Source: Burkholderia sp. Ac-20365 (GTDB taxonomy: Bacteria; Pseudomonadota; Gammaproteobacteria; Burkholderiales; Burkholderiaceae). Taken from it: 64,000 nucleotides of DNA. A model generated the notes under the pieces. It was given only the letters and a program-made list of their open reading frames with translations. It was not told the DNA's origin and ran no database searches. A program made the translations under genes and the position numbers. Shown one piece after another: positions 46,871 through 54,392 of this stretch. The stretch is from contig NZ_JAAGPI010000001.1 of assembly GCF_017104715.1 (NCBI RefSeq), positions 1-64,000 on the forward strand. The letters are read 5' to 3'. Position 1 is the first letter of the stretch, and the number at the start of each line of letters is the position of its first letter.

Positions 46871-46890
46871 TCTCAAAAGTTGAGAGGATA
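46871..46890. promoter_or_regulatory. Candidate LysR site TCTCAAAAGTTGAGAGGATA
   Basis: Matches 17 of 20 bases of the inverted-orientation site directly before the LysR start (47969-47988). The core is CTCA-N5-TGAG. It lies about 95 bp upstream of CMD copy 5, so LysR may control that gene. Confidence 0.5.
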
Positions 46891-46963
46891 GAGATGGCGG
46901 TCGTCCAGCTACTTCCTGTTGCGTGAGCAGGACAAGTCGATGCAGTCTTTGGAATATCTACAC

Positions 46964-46987
46964 GTTTTAGGTAAGATGTTCTAAAAT
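46964..46987. promoter_or_regulatory. TTTTAG-N10-CTAAAA element between LysR gene and CMD copy 5
   Basis: GTTTTAG (46964-46970) and CTAAAAT (46981-46987) are separated by 10 bp, the same spacing as at HK1. Read on the minus strand it begins ATTTTAGAAC, as the two kinase elements do. Confidence 0.45.
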
Positions 46988-47013
46988 TGGATTTCTGCTT
47001 GTATTTAGGGGTT

Positions 47014-47967
47014 TCATGTCTTTAAGCTGTTAGCCGATGAACCAGTCCTGAAATGGGCCCTATCGAGAGCCAAGGTTTTTCTGAGTCGCGGAACGCAGAA
47101 TTCGATGAATCTTCGGATCTTGATTGGTTGTATTTTTTGTCCAGCATGCACTACGCTGACGGGAATCGGCTCGGGCTCGAAATCCCTGAGGACAAGTGTA
47201 AGAGAGCCTTTTTCGACGGCATGGGCGGCTTGGTAGGAAAGCACATGCGTAACACCGACCCCTGCGATCGCGGCATCGATGGCGGCTTCTGCTGTGTTAA
47301 CTGATAGGCGTGGTCGGATGCCGACCTGGAGGTCTGGACGCTGGCCGTGAGTGGAGGCAAAAGACCATGTCGGTCCGGACGCGAGTGCGTCGAAGCTCAC
47401 GCACGCGTGGTCAGTAAGATCGTCCGGCTTCTTGGGTCTGCCAGCACCTGCGAAGTACGCAGGGCTGCCGCAAAACACACGGTTTACCGTACCGACAGGT
47501 GTTGCGATGAGCGAGCTATCCGGAAGATGGCCGATACGCAGTGCGATGTCGATTCGATTGTCGATCAAATTCAGGTTTAGATCGGACAGGATCAGTTTGA
47601 TGTGAATGTCCGGGAAGGCGGCAAGGAAATCATTGATGATTGGCAAAAGGTGAAGGCGGCCGAACACAATGGGCGCTGTTACGACCATATCACCTCGCGG
47701 AGTTGAATATTCGCCAGATGCGTTCCTTTCTGCGTCGCCGACCTGGTCAAGGATGGTCCTGCAGGCGGTCAGATATGCCTCGCCAGCCTCTGTGACAGTA
47801 AGCTTTCGTGTAGAGCGGACAAGCAACTGTGTATTCAGATGCTGTTCAAGTTCTGCGACTCTGCGGCTTACGGTCGGTAAAGGAATGCTGAGCTTACGCG
47901 CCGCTGCGGAGAAACTGCCCAGGTCAACAGCGGTAACGAAGAACAACATTGCCTCGAAGCGGTCCAT
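47014..47967 (-). CDS. LysR-family transcriptional regulator
   Basis: 317 residues from ATG 47967. The N-terminal winged helix is standard (FFVTAVDLGSFSAAARKLSIPLPTVSRRVAELE), followed by a two-lobed effector domain (GDMVVTAPIVFGRLHLLPIINDFLAAFPDIHI; RIGHLPDSSLIATPVG). It is divergent from CMD copy 6 across 112 bp and lies between CMD copies 5 and 6. CTCA-N5-TGAG sites occur directly before its own start and again beyond its stop, near CMD copy 5. It therefore probably controls both CMD genes. Ligand unknown. Confidence 0.88.
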   Translation of the reverse strand: MDRFEAMLFFVTAVDLGSFSAAARKLSIPLPTVSRRVAELEQHLNTQLLVRSTRKLTVTEAGEAYLTACRTILDQVGDAERNASGEYSTPRGDMVVTAPIVFGRLHLLPIINDFLAAFPDIHIKLILSDLNLNLIDNRIDIALRIGHLPDSSLIATPVGTVNRVFCGSPAYFAGAGRPKKPDDLTDHACVSFDALASGPTWSFASTHGQRPDLQVGIRPRLSVNTAEAAIDAAIAGVGVTHVLSYQAAHAVEKGSLTLVLRDFEPEPIPVSVVHAGQKIQPIKIRRFIEFCVPRLRKTLALDRAHFRTGSSANSLKT

Positions 47968-47968
47968 T

Positions 47969-47988
47969 TATCCTCTCATTTGTTGAGA
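47969..47988. promoter_or_regulatory. Candidate LysR operator at its own promoter
   Basis: On the minus strand TCTCAACAAATGAGAGGATA directly precedes the LysR ATG (47967), and faces the divergent CMD copy 6. The core is CTCA-N5-TGAG, with the T-N11-A spacing habit of LysR sites. A near-identical site lies at 46871-46890. Confidence 0.5.
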
Positions 47989-48079
47989 CCAATCGTATGA
48001 AAATACAGGATTATCAACGAACACGGGGGCCGTTAGGTATCCCCCTCAATCAGTAACGTATAGCCGACAGGAGAAAGTC

Positions 48080-48628
48080 ATGCCGAGATTCTCGATCCCT
48101 GATCGCGACGACGTACCTACGGAGTCGCAGGACATGCTGAATGCGGTCGCGAGACAGCTACGGTTCGTCCCAGCGGTGTTCCGTGCGGCTTCGATCAGTC
48201 CTGATGCACTTACGGCTATGACGCAGCTTCAGAGTGCAATAGCAAAAGTATTGGATGCGCGTACATTCGCGCGTATCGGCCTGGCAGTGTCGCAGGTCAA
48301 TAAGTGCAAGTATTGCCTGTCGCTCCATACATATCTAGGGATGAACTACGGTGGATTGAGCCCAGCCGAGATGTTGCTTAACCGGCAAGGTGATTCTGTC
48401 GACCCAAAGGCTAGGGCACTTGTGAGGTTCGTCCAGGAAATGATCGTGAAGCGTGGAAAGATCGATGACGGTGAGTTAAGGATGATAAGGGCCGCGGGTT
48501 TCGAAGACGCCCAGATAGTCGAGATCGTCGCAGCCAGCGCGTATTGCACCTTCACAAATCTAATTAATAACGTGTTCGATACAAGAGTCGACTTTCCAGA
48601 AGTGGATGTTGAGGTGGGGGCGGTATGA
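48080..48628 (+). CDS. CMD/AhpD-like protein, copy 6
   Basis: 182 residues from ATG 48080 with AGGAG upstream. It shows the long-CMD layout (MPRFSIPDRDDVP; LRFVPAVFRAASISPDAL; C-terminal NNVFDTRVDFPEVD) and an intact CxxC: C76-K-Y-C79, H83 (CKYCLSLHT). It is divergent from the LysR gene and shares a promoter region with it. Predicted hydroperoxide or electrophile reductase. Sequence is about as diverged from copies 1 and 3 as from copies 5, 7 and 8, so expansion of this family is not a single recent event. Confidence 0.88.
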   Translation: MPRFSIPDRDDVPTESQDMLNAVARQLRFVPAVFRAASISPDALTAMTQLQSAIAKVLDARTFARIGLAVSQVNKCKYCLSLHTYLGMNYGGLSPAEMLLNRQGDSVDPKARALVRFVQEMIVKRGKIDDGELRMIRAAGFEDAQIVEIVAASAYCTFTNLINNVFDTRVDFPEVDVEVGAV

Positions 48629-49133
48629 CTGTGAACATGATCTGTTCATGCAAGGTGACATGGGTAAGGGGGATCGATGCTGTTTTGGGAAGTTTCGGAC
48701 CTAGGTAGGATGGGGCTTACAGCGGGGCGTCGGCGGCCACCGGATTTTCGGCCGCCAAAGCACGCCTCGATACTTGATAAGGCGAGTTTGTATGGAAAAG
48801 AAGCCATCTCGTCGTTGAGGGCACTCCATCGAGACTGAGCTCGCCGCTGAGTTAGATGAGGCAGTTCTTTAGCGTGTTCGTCTGAGTGCGAGGCAATCGC
48901 GCTCTGATGAAGGCGACAAGCGAGCAATCCTCCGGTCGCTCGTTGAATTGCTTGTGCCTATAGGGAGCGCCATTTGGAAAGATGTTTCACCCGAAGGTCT
49001 GAAATTTGATCGGCTTGTCAAGTTCTCATTTATTGAAATTGCGCTTCTCAAAATCAGCTGCTTATCAGGGTGCAGATGAAAGACTACGATCAGTGCTGCG
49101 CTACAAACACCCAGCGCTATCGGAGGAGAAACC
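48629..49133. other. Intergenic region between CMD copies 6 and 7
   Basis: No gene with a start is visible. A frame from about 48880 to 49078 reads naturally (RAILRSLVELLVPIGSAIWK) but has no start codon, so it may be a remnant of an unknown gene. A 7-bp GC-rich repeat near 48735-48770 (GGCGGCC ... GGCCGCC) could form a hairpin. Confidence 0.3.
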
Positions 49134-49718
49134 ATGTCGCGCATTGGAATACCAAGTCATCGTGAAACTATACCATCGACTTTAAAGTCGTTATTTCATC
49201 TTGTCAGCAGGCGTTATGGGTTCGTGCCTGATATCTACCGCATCCTGTCCATCAGCCCCACCTCGTTGACAGGTTTGATAGAAATGCAAACCGCTCTCTC
49301 GCGAACGTTGGATGTACGCATGCGCGAACGTATCTCATTAGCGGTGTCGGAGGTGAACAAATGCGAATACTGTATCTCTGAGCATTCTTACCTTGGACAC
49401 CATTTCGCGAAACTCATACCAGAAGAAATCGTACTGAACCGCCAGGGGCGGTCGTTAGATCTGAAGGCTGAGGCAGCGATAAAGTTTGCGCGTGAAGTCG
49501 CTGTAACACGAGGAAAGGTCAAGGATGCAGATCTCGACATGATACGTGCGGCCGGATACTCTGATGCTCAGATCGTTGAGATCATCGCACTATGCGCGCT
49601 GTCCTTTATGACGAATCTACTAGCGAACGTATTTGATCTTCATCCAGATTTTTCGAAGATGTTCGATGAGCCTGGACCATTATCACGAGCAGATGGGTTC
49701 GATGGTATGCCAGTATAG
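49134..49718 (+). CDS. CMD/AhpD-like protein, copy 7
   Basis: 194 residues from ATG 49134 with AGGAG upstream. The long-CMD pattern is complete: MSRIGIPSHRETIP, YGFVPDIYRILSISPTSL, intact C77-E-Y-C80 with H84 (CEYCISEHS), and NVFDLHPDF near the end. It is in the same direction as copy 6, with 500 bp between them, and convergent with the P460-like gene. Predicted thiol-based peroxidase or related reductase. Confidence 0.88.
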   Translation: MSRIGIPSHRETIPSTLKSLFHLVSRRYGFVPDIYRILSISPTSLTGLIEMQTALSRTLDVRMRERISLAVSEVNKCEYCISEHSYLGHHFAKLIPEEIVLNRQGRSLDLKAEAAIKFAREVAVTRGKVKDADLDMIRAAGYSDAQIVEIIALCALSFMTNLLANVFDLHPDFSKMFDEPGPLSRADGFDGMPV

Positions 49719-49763
49719 ACATTGAAAGACGGTCGGAACAGAACGATCCGATTTGTCAATTTG

Positions 49764-50381
49764 TTAAGCTCTTCGTGAGCGAGGTGTGTGCTTCATGTCC
49801 TCAAACTGAGCCTCGCGCAGGTGGAAGAATCCCCATTTGCGATTTTCGCCAAACTGGAGTTTATCCTTGACCGCCACATTAGCAGATTCAAGATCGGACG
49901 CCATCGAACACAGTCTGCAGCTTCGATCGGCGAGTCCAGCGCTTGATATTGCAAACTGTCCACTGACTCTCCTGAAGGCAATGGTGCCATCTGGCAGAGT
50001 ATGGCTCGAGAGGAAGTTTTTATATGCGGCAGGAGCGATGTACGCATCATGAAAGGTCATCAAAACGCCGAAGTCAATCAAATTCGAGGAAGATTCGTCA
50101 CTCATTTGCACATGTATCCAGTCATAGAAGTCACTGGGAAAAATGAGATCACCGTATATGGAGTATTCGAGCACGGGTTTCGGTAGTGCCGGTGGTCTTA
50201 CCGGGGCCAGTAACTGGGGAAGGCAAACGATGCCCGCTAACGCTATGCAGACAGCAAGTATCTCTATCATCTCTACCGGATCATACATTGCACTTTTCGC
50301 GGTGGTTACAAGATAGTCGTAGAGTCTCGGTGGTACCGTTTTAAGGCGATTTAATCGATTTGCGCTGGGATCTTTCGGCAT
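49764..50381 (-). CDS. Membrane-anchored cytochrome P460-like domain protein lacking the heme motif
   Basis: 205 residues from ATG 50381; a TTG at 50408 is an alternative. One membrane helix lies at about residues 38-58 (EILAVCIALAGIVCLPQLL). The following domain matches the P460 pattern: FPSDFYDWIHVQM at its start, TFHDAYIAPAAYKNFLSSHTLPDGTIAF in the centre and VAVKDKLQFGENRKWGFFHL towards the end. In P460 proteins a C-terminal CxxCH binds heme; here the protein ends about 15 residues after the W-G-F-F motif with none. An isolated CRLC is followed by Ser, not His. It is probably a heme-free relative facing the periplasm. Last gene of a possible CMD-GcvH-P460 operon. Confidence 0.55.
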   Translation of the reverse strand: MPKDPSANRLNRLKTVPPRLYDYLVTTAKSAMYDPVEMIEILAVCIALAGIVCLPQLLAPVRPPALPKPVLEYSIYGDLIFPSDFYDWIHVQMSDESSSNLIDFGVLMTFHDAYIAPAAYKNFLSSHTLPDGTIAFRRVSGQFAISSAGLADRSCRLCSMASDLESANVAVKDKLQFGENRKWGFFHLREAQFEDMKHTPRSRRA

Positions 50382-50450
50382 CGGTATGGCTGCAATAGGC
50401 GACCACAAATCTGCCGGGTCGGCTTGTGTGCATTCGCCGTCGGCGTAGGA

Positions 50451-50831
50451 TCACTCTCCGATTCGTGCGGCGTACTCTCCAGCGCTCAACAAGTCGTCCG
50501 TAGTCGTGGCGTCTGAAGGTCGGATTTTGACCAGCCAACTTTCGTACGGCGCAGTGTTGATCGAACCGGGGGACGACCTGAGACTCTCGTTGACGCTTGC
50601 TATTTCGCCTGAAACGGGCGCGTTGATATCAGACGCCGATTTTTCAGATTCGATGGTCGCGATGGGGCTGCCTCTATGGACCGTCGTACCAGGCGTAGGC
50701 AGTTCCAGTCGAACTATCTCGCCAAGGGCGTTTTGCTCGTGATCGGTTATTCCCACTGAAAGTAGGCCGTCGCTTGCAATCCGTACCCATTCGTGGGTAT
50801 CTGTGTAACGGAGTTCTGACGGGACGGGCAT
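50451..50831 (-). CDS. Lipoyl carrier protein of glycine-cleavage H type
   Basis: 126 residues from ATG 50831, with GAGGA 7 nt upstream; the ATG at 50858 has weaker support. It is a complete GcvH-like fold: LRYTDTHEWVRIASDGLLSVGITDHEQNALGEIVRLELP, the lipoylation site K64 in ESEKSASDINAPVSGEI, and a C-terminal YESWLVKIRP segment. True GcvH works with GcvT, GcvP and Lpd, but no other glycine-cleavage gene is here. Instead it lies between a CMD/AhpD-like gene (150 bp upstream) and a P460-like gene (69 bp downstream). AhpD peroxidases are reduced by lipoyl groups, so it may be a dedicated electron carrier. This role is inferred. Confidence 0.85.
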   Translation of the reverse strand: MPVPSELRYTDTHEWVRIASDGLLSVGITDHEQNALGEIVRLELPTPGTTVHRGSPIATIESEKSASDINAPVSGEIASVNESLRSSPGSINTAPYESWLVKIRPSDATTTDDLLSAGEYAARIGE

Positions 50832-50979
50832 ATAAGAGTCCTCGAAGGTGAGTTGCATGGAATATGATCTCTATTCGGCGTCGCACGAGAAGCGATCAAG
50901 GCGTCTTGGTATGCTTACTCGTTGCTTGGAGCAACATGCCGACGTCAAGATGGATTCGTAAGAAAAAGTATCAAACGAA

Positions 50980-51528
50980 CTATGCGCTTATCGGATCTAG
51001 GCTAACCACCGGGAAGTCGATTGGCGTATCAAAGACGTTAGTAAGAAAATTTGTCAGTAGAAACTGCGTGCTAAGCGCGATGATCTCAACGATGTTTTCT
51101 TCGTCGTAACCTGCTTCCTGTACAGCGACGAGGTCCGCTTCAGTAACGTGTCCACGCGTCTCGACCGCCTTCTTTGCAAATTTCAGCGCAGCTTCTGTTT
51201 TCAAATCACTCGAAGTAGCGTGCCGGTTACGCAAAATTTCTTCCGCACAGAGCTTCGTAATGTTCTTCGCGGTAAAGGTGTGTGCCGAAAGACTATATTG
51301 GCAAGAATTCACCTGCGACACCGCCAGTGCGATCCCTTCTCTAGTCTTTATATCTAGCGTTTTAGCGAGTGCGCCCTGGAGGCCTACCCAACCCATAAGG
51401 GCGCTGGGACTGAGAGACATGATACTGAACAGGTTCGGGACAAATCCGAACTGTTTCTCAATCGCGTCAGGCATCGACTCTGAACACGCCGGTGCTTCGT
51501 CTCGAGCAGGGATTGCTATGCGGCTCAA
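50980..51528 (-). CDS. CMD/AhpD-like protein with CxxS motif, copy 8
   Basis: 182 residues. I start at the TTG at 51528, 7 nt after AGGAG, because the next residues SRIAIPARDEAP match the start of the paralogs. The ATG at 51600 adds 24 unrelated residues. The active site is C76-Q-Y-S79 with H83 (CQYSLSAHT): the second Cys is replaced by Ser, as in copy 5. The rest is typical (FGFVPNLFSIMSLSPSALMG, NVFDTPIDFPVV). It is first in a putative operon with the lipoyl carrier and P460-like genes. A degenerate ATAC-type box lies about 95 bp upstream. Confidence 0.88.
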   Translation of the reverse strand: MSRIAIPARDEAPACSESMPDAIEKQFGFVPNLFSIMSLSPSALMGWVGLQGALAKTLDIKTREGIALAVSQVNSCQYSLSAHTFTAKNITKLCAEEILRNRHATSSDLKTEAALKFAKKAVETRGHVTEADLVAVQEAGYDEENIVEIIALSTQFLLTNFLTNVFDTPIDFPVVSLDPISA

Positions 51529-51661
51529 TTCACGTCTCCTGTCAAGCAATCCAATTTGGTCTGGTCGATCAATTTTAAGATAAAAGATGCAGGAATTCAC
51601 GCCGCCGAACGTACATGGTTTATATATCTAGGTATAGTCAGTCAGGTCGTGACGAGAAGGC

Positions 51662-52297
51662 TCATCGATCCGATCTCGGCATACGTGTCTCCATTTTGAC
51701 GAGTTCAACGAGCGTCTTGGCTTTCATTTTTCGCATAAGCTGACCGCGATGTACCTTAATCGTTATCTCGCTGAGGTTCATCTTTGCTGCAATTTGTTTG
51801 TTCATCAAGCCGCTTGTGACCATGGATAGAAGCGTGCGTTCGCGGACGGTTAATGACTCGTAGCGTTCTCGTAACTCGCGACGTACACGTTCGTTCTCTT
51901 GGTGTGTGCGGTCATACGTCACGGCGGAACGAACGGCATCAAGCATGTCTTGATCACGAAACGGTTTGCTGAGAAAGTTGTGGGCGCCGGACTTCATCGC
52001 TTTCACGGTCATCGCAATATCTCCGTGTGCCGTCATGAAGATGACAGGTACGGATAGTTGTAGCCTGCCAAGTCGTTCTTGCGCCTCGAGACCTCCTACC
52101 CCAGGCATTCTAACGTCCAGAATAATGCAGTTTGGTATAGGTATGGGCTTGACTGGAGTAGTCTCCAATACGTCAAACATATCGGCCGCGGATCTGAAAG
52201 ATCTTGACTCAAGTCCTACTGTCGCCAACAGATCGGATACTGATTCTCTGACAGAAATATCGTCGTCGACGACATAAATCAAAGTAGAAGATTCCAT
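51662..52297 (-). CDS. FixJ/NarL-type response regulator (RR2)
   Basis: 211 residues from ATG 52297, with AAGGAT upstream; the frame is open to 52375, but that would overlap HK3. The receiver has VVDDDISVRE, phosphoacceptor D61 (IILDVRMPG) and the Lys of FLSKPFRDQD. The LuxR-type DNA-binding domain includes LTVRERTLLSMV, GLMNKQIAAKMN and LSEITIKVHRGQLMRK. It follows HK3 by 61 bp on the same strand, so the two form a two-component pair. It is clearly related to RR1. Confidence 0.88.
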   Translation of the reverse strand: MESSTLIYVVDDDISVRESVSDLLATVGLESRSFRSAADMFDVLETTPVKPIPIPNCIILDVRMPGVGGLEAQERLGRLQLSVPVIFMTAHGDIAMTVKAMKSGAHNFLSKPFRDQDMLDAVRSAVTYDRTHQENERVRRELRERYESLTVRERTLLSMVTSGLMNKQIAAKMNLSEITIKVHRGQLMRKMKAKTLVELVKMETRMPRSDR

Positions 52298-52358
52298 GTC
52301 AAATATCCTTAGGTTTCGATTTAAACGTATACGATCCTCATTGTCTGCTCGATGTAAG

Positions 52359-54038
52359 TCATCGGTCAGATGCACCGTCTATATAAGGTAAAGTGAATCG
52401 GAATACAGTGTCGTCTCCACATCGCTCTGCTTGAAGTGTGCCTCCGTGCGACTCGATGATGGAGCGACACACCTTGAGCCCCATACCCATACCATTGGGT
52501 TTGGTTGTAAATAACGCAGCGAATAGCTCATCGGAAGAGTGTTGACCAAAACCGCATCCATTGTCATACACGCTCACAAGCGCAAACGCGGTATTATGTG
52601 GTTCAGAGTCGACGGTTACAAGCCTTTGTGTTCCGACGACGTGCGTTAAAGCGTCCATCGCATTACGCATGAGATTCTCGATAACTTGTTGAATCTGCGT
52701 GCGATCACCAAGTACGGGCTTCGTTGAAGTAGTTTGCAAGCGCAAACGTATGTTCGCGCGATCAAGTTCACCCTGTAAAATGAACGCGACCTCCCTGATT
52801 GCGTCGTCCAGATCTACTGGAACTTTAACAACTCCTGAGTTCGCGGCTACGGCTCGTAGCCCTCTGAACACTTCTACTGCTCGACGAGCGTCTCGGACTA
52901 CCCGTCGAGCCGATTCATTTGCGCGCGTGGTCTCGGCAGGCGACTTGGACAACCACCGTAGACACACCTCCGCATTAGTGATAATCCCGGTGAGGGGTTG
53001 GTAAATCTCATGGACGATTGACGCCGTCAGCTCGCCCATCGCGGAAAGGCGATGAGCGCGTGCAAGTTCCGCGCGTGCGGCTTGCAGCGCATTTTCCGCA
53101 TTTCGTCGTTCTGTGACGTCGACGGTCACTCCGACATATTGCAAGCGTCCTGTTTCATCTATTTGTGGGTGACCTTCGATCTGTATATATTTGATTTCAC
53201 CAAAGCCGACCGCAATTCTGAATTCCAGCTTAAACATGCGTCGTGCTCTAACTGCTCTTTCGAGTGCGATTCGCACCGATGCGATGTCATCCGGATGCGT
53301 CAAATCTGTAAATTTAACACTCGGTGCGCGCCGTGCCGTTGGAATTGCATATATTCTGAAGCATTCCGACGAAGCTTCAATCATATCGTCGAAGGCGTAC
53401 CAGACCCAACTTCCCGTACCACTCATTCGCTGTATGTGCGCCAGCTCTTTTTCGTTGGCACGTAGTGCGATCTCGACCTCCTCCCTCGTCGAACTTACGG
53501 CCTCCATACTCAAGCGAAGTCGGACGTTCTCGAATTTCACTGCTGTTTGCGCGGAGAGTATCTCGAGATAAGGAATGAGTGATGGGCGGAACGGAGGCGC
53601 ATCATGATGTCTATCCAAAATAAGGATTTGCTTGTTCCGGCCGCCGTTGAACGAAGTGATACCCAACATTGGGTTCTCGACGACATATTTGCCCTGATTC
53701 GCCTGGACGTCTTTGGGATCGGAGGAAGTTATGCCAAAAATTACCGGGATGTTGGTTTGAGAAGCCGTACAGAAGATGTTCCTGATCAGCTCATCGGCTT
53801 GAACGAAGGGCTCTTCGTGGGTGACGTCAATATTGCTCTCTTGGGAGTGTCGTGCCTCGTATGTGACAAGGAGGGAACATCCTTCATCTCTCACGAGTCG
53901 AACGCGATGTGCGGCGGTCACGGACAGAACAGCCCGTAGGAAGATCGCAACGAGTTCCCGCTCATCGACATCCCGGGAGAATTGTTGCGACGTCCGGACC
54001 ATCGCCAGTAATTGTGTGAGGTTCTCATCGCCGATCAT
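52359..54038 (-). CDS. GAF/PAS sensor histidine kinase (HK3)
   Basis: 559 residues from ATG 54038. Residues about 20-180 form a GAF-like domain ending in EILSAQTAVKFENVRLRL. A PAS_3 fold with a C-terminal PAC segment (EFRIAVGFGEIKYIQIEGHP, YVGVTVDVTERRNAENAL) lies at about 205-320. HisKA has H343 (SIVHEIYQPLTGI) and the ATPase domain is intact (LMRNAMDAL, DNGCGFG, GMGMGLKVC). There is no membrane segment, so it senses an intracellular signal. It is followed by RR2. Its H-box and ATPase match the HK1/HK2 type, so the three kinases and two regulators may form a network. Confidence 0.88.
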   Translation of the reverse strand: MIGDENLTQLLAMVRTSQQFSRDVDERELVAIFLRAVLSVTAAHRVRLVRDEGCSLLVTYEARHSQESNIDVTHEEPFVQADELIRNIFCTASQTNIPVIFGITSSDPKDVQANQGKYVVENPMLGITSFNGGRNKQILILDRHHDAPPFRPSLIPYLEILSAQTAVKFENVRLRLSMEAVSSTREEVEIALRANEKELAHIQRMSGTGSWVWYAFDDMIEASSECFRIYAIPTARRAPSVKFTDLTHPDDIASVRIALERAVRARRMFKLEFRIAVGFGEIKYIQIEGHPQIDETGRLQYVGVTVDVTERRNAENALQAARAELARAHRLSAMGELTASIVHEIYQPLTGIITNAEVCLRWLSKSPAETTRANESARRVVRDARRAVEVFRGLRAVAANSGVVKVPVDLDDAIREVAFILQGELDRANIRLRLQTTSTKPVLGDRTQIQQVIENLMRNAMDALTHVVGTQRLVTVDSEPHNTAFALVSVYDNGCGFGQHSSDELFAALFTTKPNGMGMGLKVCRSIIESHGGTLQAERCGDDTVFRFTLPYIDGASDR

Positions 54039-54131
54039 GCATGTCGTACCGCTTAAGGTCGATATTATGTTTCCGGGGCTACACGATACTTGGCTGTCTC
54101 GCGCCGGTCATGGAAAGATACATCGCACCCG

Positions 54132-54392
54132 TTAAAGCGCAGTGCCGTTATGGGTTAAACCGATCTCAATGATTCTTAGCCCATAAAGTATTGGGCGAAC
54201 GACATTCTCGAGATGCTTGCGGTCTGGCCACAACCGAAAGAGGACGATAAGGCGAAAAAACCTTGCAAGGAAGTGGTGACCGAGGTTCGCTGCGGGTTGC
54301 GTGCAGGTGATCTCGCCTTGAATCTGGCCGGTGGCGACCTGATCAGAGCGATATAGCCAGAAAGAGGTAGCCTGACGAGGTTGCGGTCCCAT
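54132..54392 (-). CDS. Hypothetical small protein of uncertain status
   Basis: 86 residues from ATG 54392, with AGGAG 11 nt upstream. It is hydrophobic in the middle (HHFLARFFRLIVLFRLW) and matches no family I know. The ribosome site is at long spacing and the composition is unremarkable. It may be a chance frame or a gene remnant upstream of HK3. Confidence 0.25.
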   Translation of the reverse strand: MGPQPRQATSFWLYRSDQVATGQIQGEITCTQPAANLGHHFLARFFRLIVLFRLWPDRKHLENVVRPILYGLRIIEIGLTHNGTAL

